A DNA stretch of 64,000 bases. Source: Heliocybe sulcata. Its lineage: Eukaryota > Basidiomycota > Agaricomycetes > Gloeophyllales > Gloeophyllaceae. Positions 22,357 to 35,400 of the stretch are shown piece after piece. Within the stretch, counting starts at the first letter, position 1. Each line of letters opens with the position of its first letter. The position numbers were made by a program, and so were the translations under genes. The notes under the pieces were generated by a model. It searched no databases and was not told where the DNA came from. It was given only the letters and a program-made list of their open reading frames with translations. The DNA lies in NCBI GenBank assembly GCA_004369045.1, contig ML213505.1:596591-660590 (forward strand), read 5' to 3'.

Positions 22357-25341
22357 ATGTCGGTGGCTCCCAATGCCCAGCAGTGAGTAGCAACTCTTTG
22401 TGCTGTCTCGCGTTGCTCACCCCTGTGCGCAGAGGGAAGAAGATAAGAATCACAGGTGTGTGGGCTATTGTCGCGAGTGCAGGATGAGCACTGACCACCG
22501 CGGCAGTCGTCGCTGCGGACGGCCTTTCCAAGCGCGATGTCTTCCGTCTTCCTGACCCGTTTGCTGTGATAACGGTCGACGCTGAGCAGACTCACACCAC
22601 CAGTGTCATCAGGAAGACCTTGAATCCTTACTGGAACGAGAGCTTCGACATGTACGTCCATATCTTGCCTTATCGCGTTGTTATCATCGACACGCTGCTC
22701 TAGCACTGTCAAGGACTCGTCTGTGATTGCAGTTCAGATCTTCGACCAAAGGAAATTCAAGCGAAGGGATCAGGGATTCCTTGGGGTCGTGAATATCCGT
22801 GTCAGCGATGTGCTGGACCTTGATCTGGGCGGCCATGGTGCGTATTGTCTATGATCGCCCCCTCGACCATGTTTGACTTGAGCTTCCCCAGAAATGCTGA
22901 CCCTCGACCTCAAAAGATCGAATGACAACCTTGTTGTCCACGGCAAACTTATCATCTATCTATCTACTAATGTCAGCCAACCCATTAACAACCCGGGTCC
23001 GGCCCAAAACGTCAACAACCTCGCCAGCAGCCTCTCGAACCTCAACGTCAACGGTCCCTCCCTTTCCCCGTCCCCGAGCAGCACGAATCTCCCCGCAGGG
23101 AGTGGCTTATCACGCACCCCCAGTTCTCACGCCACTGGCGCGGACGCCAATGCATCCAGGATCTCCATGCCCACACCCGCCCCTGCGCAAGCCTCCACCG
23201 CAGAGACGGAACCATCACGGTCACGGCCGGTTAGCTCTGGTGATGCTGCAGCCCCTCAGCCCCCTACGCAACCAAGCGCAGCTCCCCCAATGACAGGACC
23301 GACATCACCATCGCGGACCACGCACGAGCTCAACCCTCACGAAGACCAGTACGGTCCGTTACCGTTCGGCTGGGAGCGCCGAGTTGATCCCCTGGGACGT
23401 ACTTACTATGTCGACCACAATACGCGCACCACTACTTGGAACAGGCCATCTACGAGTGCAGCAGTAAACAACGCGAACCAGGCTGGAGAGACTAACGCAG
23501 CTCGGGATCAGCACCATCGCCGTATCTTGGCCGACGATTTACTCGAAGCGAACGCCAGTGCTGGTGGAGGAAGCACCATTGCCCGCGGTCCGTCGGCGAC
23601 TGCTCAACCGCCACAAGCCAACACAGCTGCCGCTGCGCTAGCCGCCAGCAACAACACGACAAGCGCCGGTGTCGGGCCTCTGCCCGCGGGCTGGGAAGAG
23701 CGATACACGCCTGAAGGTCGGCCGTACTATGTCGACCACAACACTCGTACCACTACATGGGTTGACCCCAGACGGCAGACCGTCATTCGTGTATCTGGTC
23801 CTAACGGCCAAGGTACAGCTCTTCAACCTCAGACTATCGCCCAGCTTGGTCCTCTTCCGTCTGGTTGGGAGATGCGTCTGACCTCTACTGCTCGTGTGTA
23901 CTTCGTCGACCACAACACCAAGACCACGACGTGGGACGACCCGCGGTTGCCGTCTACACTGGATGCCAATGTGCCGCAGTACAAGCGTGACTTCCGCAGG
24001 AAATTGATCTACTTCCGTAGTCAGCCATCTATGCGCGCCCAGCCTGGTAACTGCCAGATCAAGGTCCGGCGCAACCACATTTTCGAGGACAGTTACGCGG
24101 AGATTATGAGGCAGACGCCTAACGATCTCAAGAAGCGGCTGATGATCAAGTTCGACGGTGAGGATGGTTTGGATTACGGTGGTCTCTCCCGGTAAGACTA
24201 GGTTTCTTGCTACTGGTTCGCGCAAGGGCTCATCCATATGCAGTGAATTCTTCTTCCTCCTGTCGCATGAGATGTTCAACCCATTCTACTGTCTCTTTGA
24301 ATATTCCGCGCACGACAACTACACCCTTCAGATCAACCCTGCATCTGGAGTCAACCCTGAGCACTTAAACTACTTCAAGTTCATCGGGCGATGCTTGGGT
24401 CTCTCCATCTTCCACCGGCGCTTCCTGGACGCTTACTTCATTGTGAGCTTCTACAAGATGATTTTAAGGAAGAAGGTTACTCTCGCGGATCTGGAGAGCG
24501 TAGACGCTGATCTCCACCGTGGTCTGACTTGGATGCTGTGCGTAATCAGTCAGCATCAGTTTGTCAGAGGCCTTACCAATTGTGCTTATGTCTTACAGTG
24601 AGAACGATATCACTGATGTCATTGACGAAACTTTCACGACTGTCGAGGACCGCTTCGGCGAGATGATCACCGTCGACTTGAAGCCTGGCGGAGCGGATGT
24701 CCCCGTCACGCAAGAGAACAAGAAGGACTACGTCGACCTCATTGTGGAATACCGTATCTGCAAACGAGTGAAAGAGCAGTTCGAGGCGTTCATGTCCGGC
24801 TTCAGCGAGCTTATTCCTATGGATCTCATCACTGTGTTCGACGAGCGCGAGCTGGAGCTTTTGATCGGCGGTATGTCCGAAATCGATGTGTAAGTCTCGC
24901 TTGGTCATATATAGGCATTATTAACGACTAACATGTGGCACATAGCGACGACTGGACTAAGTACACGGATTACCGTGGCTACGAGATGAACGACGAAGTC
25001 ATTCAGTGGTTCTGGAAGTGTGTTCGCAGCTGGCCACCCGAGCGCAAGTCTCGTCTCCTTCAGTTCGCTACTGGCACGTCTCGTATCCCTGTGAACGGCT
25101 TCAAGGACCTGCAAGGCTCCGATGGGCCTCGCAGATTTACTATAGAGAAAGCAGGCGACCCATCACAATTGCCAAAGAGCCACACCTGCTTTAACAGAAT
25201 TGATCTACCCCCGTACAAGGATTATCAGACTTTGGAGCAGAAGCTTACGCTTGCTGTAGAGTGTGTATTCTCGTTCTCGTCGTTTCTCGCTGTCGCTGAT
25301 ATACGTTCTTCAGGGAAACCGTCGGTTTCGGGCAAGAGTAA
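22357..25341 (+). CDS. RSP5: HECT E3 ubiquitin ligase RSP5 (NEDD4 family)
   Basis: This NEDD4-family ligase ubiquitinates membrane transporters and other PY-motif or adaptor-bound substrates at the plasma membrane, endosome and Golgi. The start at 22357 reads [16 protein letters not shown]. The C2 domain follows ([33 protein letters not shown]). A Ser/Pro/Asn-rich linker comes next. Three WW domains are clear: [40 protein letters not shown] and [20 protein letters not shown], at about 23350-23950. The HECT domain includes [28 protein letters not shown], the [14 protein letters not shown] region and the catalytic Cys loop [13 protein letters not shown] (near 25180-25215). A last small exon gives ETVGFGQE and the stop at 25341. 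Length and domain order match the family. Confidence 0.96.
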
Positions 25342-25705
25342 GGATTCATGCTTTGCTACGTCATCTTATGTTTCGTGGATTCGTGTTTTCATGTGGCATC
25401 CCTTTGCTTATCATAGTCACACGTTCCTTAGTCTCATCACCCCACTACTCCCCCTCATGATCAGCGTCGTTCAAGGGGTTCCGACTATGTAATATGTTGA
25501 CAGTATTTGTATCAAATGTGTGGCCCTTTCACCTATGGCGTGTAGTTGGATAAATCGTAGTCAAACATGGACTTAGCACTGGAACCAAAACATAAGCGGC
25601 ATACAGGACAGCAATAAGCACGAGAGAGAATGCAGCGATGGGGGGGCAATTTATATGATAACACGAAAGATAAATATGGCTCTGAAGCGCCATGAAGTCC
25701 AAGGC
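25342..25705. other. Convergent 3' region, RSP5 and cap methyltransferase
   Basis: This 364-bp gap holds the 3' UTRs of two convergent genes. No coding or structural feature is evident. Confidence 0.5.
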
Positions 25706-28069
25706 TCATCTCTTCTCGAACGCGAATGCAATGTAAATGTCTACCCCAGGGTCAGTGCTTTAGCTATGAACTACGTAGGATGAGCAAAGACTTACTAGCA
25801 GCTTCCCACTGATCTTCATTCATGTGGCTCTCTCCGTTTTGGTCTACAACCTTCATCCTCACCATAAGAGGCCCAAATTCCTTGTCTTCTTGGTTTTCCT
25901 GGAATACTTCATGGAATTCCTTCCTGTATACAGGGTGGAGATTGTACTCCTTTGCCAATCTGCATCGATAGAATCAGCCTGCAATTTGATTTTTCCCCGC
26001 GTGTAGGTCACGTACCTGACAAAAGGCTCCCACACGACGACGTACTCAGGCACGTCCTCTACCGCATCGGTCAGGAAGAATGAGTACCGGTCACCGAACA
26101 CTGGGCGTTGGTCCTTGGGGCGACGGTCATCGAACTCAATGGTGTACACTGAATTACCAAAGCGCGGAGCCGCATCTGGAGGCAGCGACAACAAACGTTG
26201 TCTGGTACATGCAGACGTAAGACATCTGCGTCGTGGGAGGTACACAAGAGCGTACATACAGCATCAGGTCTGCGTTGGGTATGGTCCCGATGAACATGCC
26301 TCCCCGTCTGAGATACCGACTAACGTTGTCAAGCATCGTGCGCGCCTTGGTTTCACTCTCGAAGGCATAGTGCATGCAGAACTGCATGGAGACGACGTCG
26401 AACACATCTGGCCCGTCGTTGGGACGGTCTTGGGGACGTCGAGGTGGTGGAGATAGGATCTCGGCGGGAACAACTGTCGATATCGGATGGGTGTAGCAAT
26501 CCAGGGCAGCAAAAAAGGCGGGAAAGCGGGAGGCGTTATGCATCTGTGCGTGTCGAGAACGGGCCTGTTCAATGGAGACGGCGGCGATATCTGCACGGTG
26601 TGAGTCCATACGCAGCGGCGATGATAGTGTGCCCACACTCACCTAGCCCAATGTACTCTGCTACAGCTGCCTTCGCCCACTTTGTGAGATCGCCACCTTT
26701 GCCGCACCCAAGGTCAAGTACCTTCCCTCCTCGCCGACCTCGATTTACTGAACAAGACTTAGCATGGATCTCACCGTATGAACGGCAAAATATTACCATT
26801 CGACCATGGGGAGTCTCTGAGTGCAGGATGTGCAAATTTCCCTATCAGCACTGCTTTGATCCAGTTATTGAACGCCTTTAAACCGATGATAGGTGACTGC
26901 AGCCGCTGTTTTGCTCCGACATCGGGGCGAGCGTTGTCTAATGCCCAGGACGTTCAGTGGCTTCCCACCACGGATGTCTATGTGATAAGCTTACAGTGAC
27001 CGGCAATTAGACTAACGTCTTTGCTTCGCTTTCGTTGTCTGTTATCTCCATCCCCTTCGTCATCCACCTCAATGTCGATCCTCTTCCTTTTCTTCGCCAG
27101 CTTATGCGAGCCCCTCAAGTTATTGAATATCTCAATGTCAGCTCTAGTAAGTGGCTCGAGTACCGAGGAAGGAGGTGTAATCCTGTGAGTAGGGGCATAG
27201 GGTAGTGTCTTGGGAGGTGGTGGGACAGAAGGCTTTCGTTTGGGGGAGGCTGGTGCCGGGTTATGCTTCATAGATGGTGAAACCAGCGGGGACGTAGTAC
27301 GACTGGAAGAAACTGGAGGTGGAGGTGGAGGCATACTAAATGGCGAAGACGCAGCATCGTGGAGTCTATTAGACGCGGCATGCACGGGGTCGTATCGAGC
27401 GGTCATGGAGGACGATGATGAAGGCCTCGAGGCAGGTATGACAGGAGATCGATTGACGTTAACCGGGGATGGCCCCGAAGCGGAGGGGAAGGAATGTGCG
27501 AAGGGCGAGACGGAGTTATTGGACTGTGCACTTGACGGCGATGGACGAAAGGAGAAATAGGATGAGCCCGGAGGTTCATTCACCTGTTCAGAAGAGGAAT
27601 GCCCGGATGAACTTCTCCTCCCCAGAGGATCGAGCTGCGATAGCTTGCTCTCGGATTCCTGGCCCGGGCTGCCTCCTGCACTGGGTCCCGGCAGCAATAA
27701 CTGACTCAATGTCGAGCCCCTCCTCTCGATGGTGGGCGTGAAGAGCGGCGTCTGAGGGCCTGGCGACTGAGGTGGCGGTCCATCGTTGAGTAGTACTGAG
27801 AGGTCCGTCGCCCGCCTGCTCAGAGGAGGACTAGTGCCAGGGGCGACGGCGCTGGGCGTGGCGGTGGCGGGGCGACTCGTCTCCGACGTCGGGGAGCGGT
27901 TGAAAGCCATGGAGAACGAAAAAGCAGAGCTCCCGCTAGGGCCTGCAGCGGTGTCTGCTGTGCGCGGGCGAGAGAAAGGCAGAGTATGGGAGGGGGATAT
28001 TGGGGAGTTCAGAACCGCATCCCGGACAGGATCAAAGCCCGGCATAAATGGTGGTATTCCTGACGTCAA
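25706..28069 (-). CDS. ABD1: mRNA cap guanine-N7 methyltransferase (Abd1/RNMT)
   Basis: This enzyme transfers a methyl group from S-adenosylmethionine to N7 of the mRNA cap guanine in the nucleus. The first exon (from 28069, [15 protein letters not shown]) is a long Ser/Pro-rich disordered region ending in basic stretches ([13 protein letters not shown]). The catalytic core follows over several exons, with the SAM motif [16 protein letters not shown], then [34 protein letters not shown] and [16 protein letters not shown], all RNMT signatures. Further on are [19 protein letters not shown]-type residues specific to fungal copies. The last exon encodes [11 protein letters not shown], with the stop at 25706. 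The N-terminal extension of about 330 residues is longer than in yeast. Confidence 0.93.
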
Positions 28070-28345
28070 ACAAGCCGAGAGCCCGAGAGGATCAATGGAT
28101 CAATTAAGCCAGATGTGCGAGGCAACTATAGTAAATGCACCGAGACCGTTTGCGACAATGGCGGCAATATACGCGCCCTCATCGTTTCACCTCGACCGCG
28201 CAGCCCGTTTAGGCTCTCATCGCACGTGCCGCCTCCCTCAATCATACTCATCATGCGAAACTTGGTATAATGCATCTACAGACAACATCGAAAGCATATC
28301 ATTAAAGGCCAGTCCCGAAAAGAAACCGAAATGAATCCAGCCATA

Positions 28346-31234
28346 TTATGACGACGCGTACAATTTCACAACCCCGTCCGCTCCTGCACTCGCCATGAAT
28401 GGCAGCGACGGGTGGAATTGGACATCCAGCACACCCTCGTGCGCCTTTTCTCGATGCACAGTAATCTCCTGAACACACGACCGAGAGCCCAGTAGGTCCC
28501 AGAACCGGACCGAGCAGTCGTGGCTCCCCGATACCAATGAAAATCCAGATGTGTCAATAGACAGCGATGTGACAGCATCAAGATGCGCCAGCATGGAGTG
28601 TGTGCATTGCCCTGTATAAATGTCACGATACATCGCGCCCGAGAAGAAGGACACAGACGAACCTGTCGTGATATCAAAGATACGGATATGCTTGTCCTCA
28701 TGAGCTGTGACAAGCATTGGCATTGTCGGATGCGATACCATATTATTGACCTGCGCTGCTGGGCTTCCATCTATTTCTGCACCGCGTGAGCGGCGTGTCT
28801 CGTTGCACCGTTGATTCACGTACCTTGTGTCGCTTCACCCTGCAACAGACTCACTTCCTTCCCTGTTTCGATATCAAAGATTTTGATGGCTGCGTTCTGG
28901 TATGCCACTGCAACCTTTTTCAGATCCACCCGGATAGCCTCAACTGCCGTCGCCCCCGGAAGATTATCGTCCCTCGGGATCTCGTCAGTACTACTCTCGA
29001 GCCCAGCGTATGTCCAGGTCAGCTTCAATGAGCCTCCAGATGGGCCACTGACATCCCAGACTTTGACTGAACCTTCGGCACCGCAGCTGATCAGGGTGCT
29101 CTCGTCTCTGACGAGTGCTAGGTCCCAGACTGCATCGGTATGCCCAATGAGTTCGCCCCGAATTCTTGACCTGTCGAAAGGCGCATAGGTTGTATGATGC
29201 GGAGAAGGAAGCGCCCAGACTCGGATTGAAGAGTCTAGGGAGGCTGAGTAGATGAGTTGCTTCGAGGGTGAGACAATGAGCCGAGTAATCCCCGCGGAAT
29301 GTCCACGTAGCGTCAACTGAGGCTCGACTTCTGTTGTAGGACGCGCTCTAGACAGAGTAAAGGGACCAGAAGCCACGGTGAAAACATGCGCGGAGGGAGG
29401 ATAGGATACAACGCACGTAGATGTTGTGAGGTTGTTGACATCCATCCGCCATATCTTAATGGTGCAATCATCGCCTCCCGTCACCAGACAAAGTTCGCTG
29501 GGGTGGAAGGCGACCGCTCGGACTGTATCAAGATGGCTGAATGGCACGTTAGCTGATTAAAACAGATTGGCTTATCAAATCCTTGCACTCACTTCCTTAG
29601 CGTTCGCTTCGTCTTCCACACCTTACCGCCCTCGCCCTCGCCTATTACACTAGACTCGTCGTCCTCGACGTCTTCTTCTTCCTTCCCATCCTCCTCCTCC
29701 TCCCGCGTACCTCTCTGCCATGATGCAATGCCGACAGCAGACATACCAGAGGCGCCTGATCTTTCCCTTTCTAGCCGCATTTGCTCAGCTGCTTCATGAT
29801 GCAGCCTCAACTTCTCTTTCCAATCGTCATCGGGTCGAAAGATTGCAGTCAATTGCCGTGGCTCGTCCCCATCCTTGGGCTCCTGGTTTTGCGAAGGCTG
29901 AGCCTGTGGTGGTTGCTGAGGTGATGGACCACTAGCGCTAGTGGACGTTTGCTGCGGTTGTGGCGGAGGCATCATTGCACTGCCCAGTGGATTACTACGC
30001 TCAAGCGGTTGGATCTGGCCTCCGGAGGCTGCGGGTGCAGATGACGGGCCCGACATCATACTCATGCCATTCATGACTGGATACTCTTTCCCAACTTCAG
30101 GCATGACCTTACGAGGCCGACCGTTGTATGGCATCTGCTCGAACGGTGGAACATTTGGTAACGAGAGGGGTAACGAGCCACTATTCATGATTGGGCGGTT
30201 TGGGAGTGGATTCATTGCTTGAGGGGACGTCAGATAAGACACTTCTTGTAGACATCTATGTCATGTTGGTATCAGTATGTGCAACGCATAGCATTTGTGT
30301 GATGTAAGCAAGGCTCACTGTTTCAGGAAATCTCGACTTCGTGCACGACTTTTCGGATCCCGTCCTGGTGCAGGCTTTCCCAGAGCTACCGTGCCCGTTG
30401 CAGGCCCGTTGGTCAACGGAAAGTTACCGGCCCAGGTGAGGGGCCGGCCAGATGGACCCGCACCTGGCGCGCCATTTGGCATTGAACCGACAGAACGGTT
30501 CTCGGGCGGCAGCTGGATATCTGCGAAACAGTCCATCATACAGCCAATGACAAAGGTACTTGACACGTACCCTCGCTACGCGGCGAGCTACCACTGCTGC
30601 CCTCTTTGTGGCTCCCGGTCTCATCCTTCTGAACATTCTGCGCCTGAACAGAAGCAGCTTTTGGTGCTGGAGCGGAGGAAGGTTGGGATAGCTGCTTCGA
30701 ACTTCACGGTCCTCATAAGAAATTGTCCGTGTACATGGAACGCATTCGACGTACCGCTCCATTCGCAAGGCATATTCCAGCATCTTGATACGCCGCATGA
30801 GATCCACCTTGACATTATCGAAGGAGCGCCGTTCACCCTCGAGCAAAGCTATACGTGCCTGACGCGATAGCTCAAGAATTCGAGCGCGACATATATGTAG
30901 AAGAAGCACATACTCTCATCTCCGCCCGTTCAATCTCCCACTCGTTACGGTCGCGTTCATATCTTCTCCACTCAGTTTGAAGAAAGTGCAACACGCTGGA
31001 GAGCGTAAAGTCCTGACCATTCTGAGGCGGAGGCGGGGGAAGACCATTGTTCTGGGGTCCCTGCTGTTGCTGCTGCTGGATCTGTTGTCCTTGTTGTTGC
31101 TGCTGGGGATTTGGCGGGAGACCGAGCGAGCTCAACATAGGAAGCTGTATAGAGGGCTGCTGAGGGCCAGAGGTGCTGTTGGGAGCTTGCAGATGCTTGG
31201 AGGTAAGTCGCGTCGCGGCGTTGGAAAGCATCAT
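28346..31234 (-). CDS. Striatin-family WD40 scaffold of the STRIPAK complex
   Basis: Striatin (Far8 in yeast, Pro11 in Sordaria) is the regulatory scaffold of the STRIPAK-PP2A complex, which controls cell fusion and fruiting in fungi. The start at 31234 reads [18 protein letters not shown] Gln-rich stretch ([16 protein letters not shown]) and a Pro-rich stretch follow. Then comes the conserved striatin block with [20 protein letters not shown] (the caveolin-binding region), spliced to the coiled coil [20 protein letters not shown] and [15 protein letters not shown] disordered acidic middle ([16 protein letters not shown]) precedes the C-terminal WD40 propeller: [60 protein letters not shown] and [20 protein letters not shown]. 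The protein ends VKLYASS at 28346. Confidence 0.94.
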
Positions 31235-31763
31235 TCTTCTTGTACAAACAAGGCCAATACTCTCCTGTGCAGTCCGTTGCAACCTCCCGCTGGGCTAAGT
31301 TAGATTGCCAGCTTGTCGGTATACTCGTATAGAAGGGAGTCCTGGCTCTACAGTAGACTTTCTACGAGACTACGCGACGACGCTCAACGCAGCCAAAAAT
31401 TGTTTAGCCCGACATGAGGCAGGGCCATCTGAGTGGCACGCTTCTCCTGATACGCACGCTGGAGCTACAAATGATCGACAGACCAATTGGACACAGGAAA
31501 TCGGGTCTCACCAGGGTCTTACTATCAGGTGAAAATGCGTCAGTCCCCGCTGCGTAGAAAGGATGGAATCCATATATAGTCGACACGTGCGGGACAGTAC
31601 GTCTATCGGATTCCCCGCCTTGAACGTTGGACATCGCACGAATTAATGATGACGGCAAGCCTCCCGCTTGGCGCATAGTAGTGTGCTCCGTCCGTACAGA
31701 TGTGAAGAGTACCCTGTAGCGGCAATATGGCGGAGAGCAGTTGCTCAGACAATCAAGGGCGAG
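31235..31763. promoter_or_regulatory. Striatin upstream region
   Basis: About 530 bp lies between the striatin start and the end of TMA7, both on the minus strand. It should contain the striatin promoter and 5' leader. I see no other gene in it. Confidence 0.45.
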
Positions 31764-32182
31764 CTATTTCTTTCCGGACCTAAACCGATGAAGACAGTCA
31801 TGCATCATGAGAGATATGAGAAGAGGGTCACGTACTTCTTGATACCACCACCAGGCGCGCCACCTAGACGCATTGGCATGAGTCTATGGTGTTGGGCATA
31901 AGGTATGACTAACCTTTGGCAGCTGCAATCCAGTCCTTGGATCAGTATGAGCAGTTCGAATGGAGAAGAACGCAAGACTGACCCTTGTCACGAGCATCTT
32001 TGAGAGCCTTCTCCTCAGCCTTCTTCCTCTCCTTGAAGGCCTTCTCGTCCTCGTCCTCGTCCTTCTTCTCCTTCTTAGGCGCCTAAAATCACCGTTACCA
32101 GTGAGGCATAATTCATACCACATCCCTCTTGCACGAAAAGTACCTTGAGAGGCTTGAGCTTACCGCCTTGTCTACCGGACAT
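31764..32182 (-). CDS. TMA7: Translation machinery-associated protein TMA7
   Basis: TMA7 is a tiny ribosome-associated protein of about 64 residues. Its exons are too short to stand out as open frames, but they join perfectly. Exon 1 (32182-32144) gives MSGRQGGKLKPLK. Exon 2 gives APKKEKKDEDEDEKAFKERK and KAEEKALKDARDK. A 10-nt exon adds AAK. The next gives GGAPGGGIKK, and the last gives SGKK and a stop at 31764. The MSGRQGGKLKPLK head, the AFKERKKAEEK helix and the GGGIKKSGKK tail are the family hallmarks. Total length agrees with yeast and human TMA7. Four introns interrupt fewer than 200 coding bases. The gene diverges from the giant zinc-binding protein gene across about 226 bp. Confidence 0.93.
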
Positions 32183-32408
32183 CGATGAAGATGTGAGAGC
32201 TGTAACGCCACTAGTGCAACTTGATGAATAAGGTAGCAAGCAATAGCTCTGAGATCTGAGATCCGCAACTAGCCGGGCAGCATAACTCGTCGTCGTCCAC
32301 TGTCTATCGCACTCTGCAGGCGACATAGTTGCAATATTGCTGTTGAGCGCTGTCTGCTCAAGGCTTGACTCAGGTCCACATGTACAGGGCCACGGCTTTG
32401 CAACTATA

Positions 32409-35400
32409 ATGGACCAGGAGCCTCATTCCCCGCAGCGCCGACTGCAGATAGACACGAGCCATGCGCAGGTACCTTTCAAGGAGATTTCAATAACAACAGC
32501 TACACCGACACAGGAGAAGTTCGAGTTCGGAGAGAAAGATGCTTATTTACACCTCGATTCTCAGTTGGACGACCTTCCTTACTCGCCCAACTCACTCGGA
32601 AGCCAACCGCGACATGATACACGGAACAAGTCTCATGAAGGCCTGCTTCGTCTCATCGGATCGTTCCTGGGTGAGCTGCGAAGGAGACCTGCTCCGCCAT
32701 CTGTCTTTGATGCATGGATCTACGAACAACCCTTCAAAAGTGATAGAAACGCCAGAGTCCTAGCTGCAACTCTGAAAGGCGTAGCAGCGTTCCAGGCCGG
32801 CAGGCGCGATACAAATCAGAAGACAGTTACTGTTCAAGACGATAGTGACGAAGATGAAGAGAAGGATAAGCAGGGCTTCTCCACCGACATCACCGCAGCT
32901 ATACTTGTCAGGTTGAGGGCCTCTTTGCTGGAGTTGGACGCCAATGGATGGCAGCTTGATAGCAGGTAACTAGCAATGAGCCATCTCCGAGTGCTTGTCT
33001 CACGAGTGCATTACTGCAGAGTCCCAGGATCTGATTTTGGGAGCTCCTCCGACAAGTCACGCTCACCCTTTCGTTCGCGTCGACGTAGCTTGCGCCCCAT
33101 TGGCAGAAGATCTCGATCCCCGTCTCCTGCAACCGGGGTGGATGTCCGGACTCAGGACATATTGAGCGACTGTCTGACCCTGCTTTCGTCAATTATATCG
33201 GAGGATTGTCGCTTTCAGGCACCAACACCTGGTCCTGCTCGGCCACCGAATGCCCTACAATCTGTTACCCTAGACGTCATCCTGGTTCTTTGTAAAATGT
33301 ATAGATATGATCCTCAAGTATTGTCCCGGATCGGGACGGCGCTCATGCCAGCATTCGCCACTTTCAAGGCCGAAATGCACAGTCGACTGCTAAGCGTATT
33401 CAATGACTGGATTGTGCAGGACATGCTGGATGATTTGAGGCGCATACAAGGTGCCGACTCTAGTTTCAGTGAAGGTCAGCGACTTGCGTAAATGTTTGAC
33501 GAAGCGAATAACACATAATTAATTTAGATGTGACTGACGCTGGTCACGACATGTCCAGAGCACCTTCAGTATCCATTCGCGTCGAAGTGCATGACGAAGA
33601 GCAGGGCCAAGAGTCCGCATGGGTTCCTTGGACGAAGCCTGGACAATCAGCCAAAAATATCCAATCGACCAACAGCCCTTCACAGTCACTATCCATATAT
33701 TTTCTCTCGTCCCTCGTTCAACCGCTAGTATCGGCAATAGGCGAGAATATCATGGAGGTCGCACCGGCGTCAACTCTCTTCAACTTGTACCGAGTGATCA
33801 CGACTGTTGCCGGCCTGAAGCGGGATGCGTGCTTAGACGTGCTGAACATAGTCGCCTATTCCCCTCCAAGAGCGAGGCACTTTGCTCTCAGCCTCTTGAC
33901 TACAATGTGGCCTGGAGCCATAGGGCATTTATCCGTCAGCCGATCATTTCCAATCATGACCTACCGGGAGTCAGTAGAAAACAGGAATGTCCAAGGCCGT
34001 CCCCACCATCACCATTCTTATTCCCATCAATTCACGGCCTGGAACTTCATTACGTCCTCCTCGATGCCGGCAGAAAGTAGTGCTGCTTGCATCTGTCGCG
34101 CTTGCTCACAGCTTATGCAAGGATTTGGGCTCCTATGTCCTTTCTGCACCTGCGCAGTTCACTTCGATTGTTATGACTATCCAGAGGGTAGCCACCTTTC
34201 GGAATATACACTTCCTGGCAGCTCAAATCGCCAGAAGGTGGCGGTATATCGTTTCTGTCATCTGTTGCCGACCAAAGCTGAAGACAGTGAGGGAATAATC
34301 AGAGCAAAGGGTCATAAATTCCAACTGGTGAACATCTTCACCTTGTGCCTATGCTTCGTGTGTCGGAAACCGCTATGGGGTTGCAGCGCCCAGGGACTGA
34401 GATGCTCGCACTGCCATCTTTTTGCGCATCGCTACTGTATACCGACACAATCAATGTCCGAAGCTCCAGCATGTAGAGACGCCGTGACTGATGCAAGCTA
34501 TATCAGTCTTAACTGGGTCGACATGCGGGATTCTTTCAATGACTATTACCGGCACACCTTATCGCTTGTGGATTCTACATCCGCCCTGGCGTACGAGGAG
34601 CTGTCCATACTTCATGGCGTGTTATGGATGCAACTGCAGATTCTGGACAATGGACTGATGATGGGGTCTGTCGTGGTCAACCGTCGTAATGGTGTTCCGA
34701 GTCTCGCAAACATGAAGCAAAGCGAACTGGAAGAATTCGAAATACACTCGGCCACCAGGACTCTCGAGTCTCTGCTATTCTCCACTAACCCAGCAACTTC
34801 TCCTGCTTTGGGAGAGTACCTTGCCGCTAACCGTGTGACACCTTCGGAGCACTCTCTCTTGTACGACTGGTCAACTTTGACTTATATCTCGTCGCTTGTG
34901 AAGGCATCAGATGACAACATCTCGCCCTCTCACACATCTCTGGGCCTCCTCAGTGTGGCAGAACCTGAGGCTGCGGATGCTGCGAGAACGACGTATCAGA
35001 CCATATCCCTGGCTCGCATGCGGGATGCCCTGGCTCGTGGTTTCTCCGTGTATTCCGACGCCGCCGCTCGCCATTTTCTTCGCCATATACATCAACTGGC
35101 CTTCTTCGAGCGTACTGATCGCAGCGAGATACTCTTTCGCGACTTCGAAGACCCGTGCCTAGTTGAATGCTCTTTCACCTTACCATTTGGGTTGGACGAG
35201 TCACCCGACGTGGAGCATCTTGTTGCTGCCATCGAAGTATGTCTACTTGACTTGGATCTCTCGGTAAATGAAGCTGGTCTACTTCTCTTGACGAGGAGGT
35301 TGTGGCCAAATGAGTTGACCTCCGACTACGCCCGGACAAGGATGTGTAGCAGTGTTGTCACGTGGATACTCACCGAGGCAAGTTGACCATGCATGTACCT

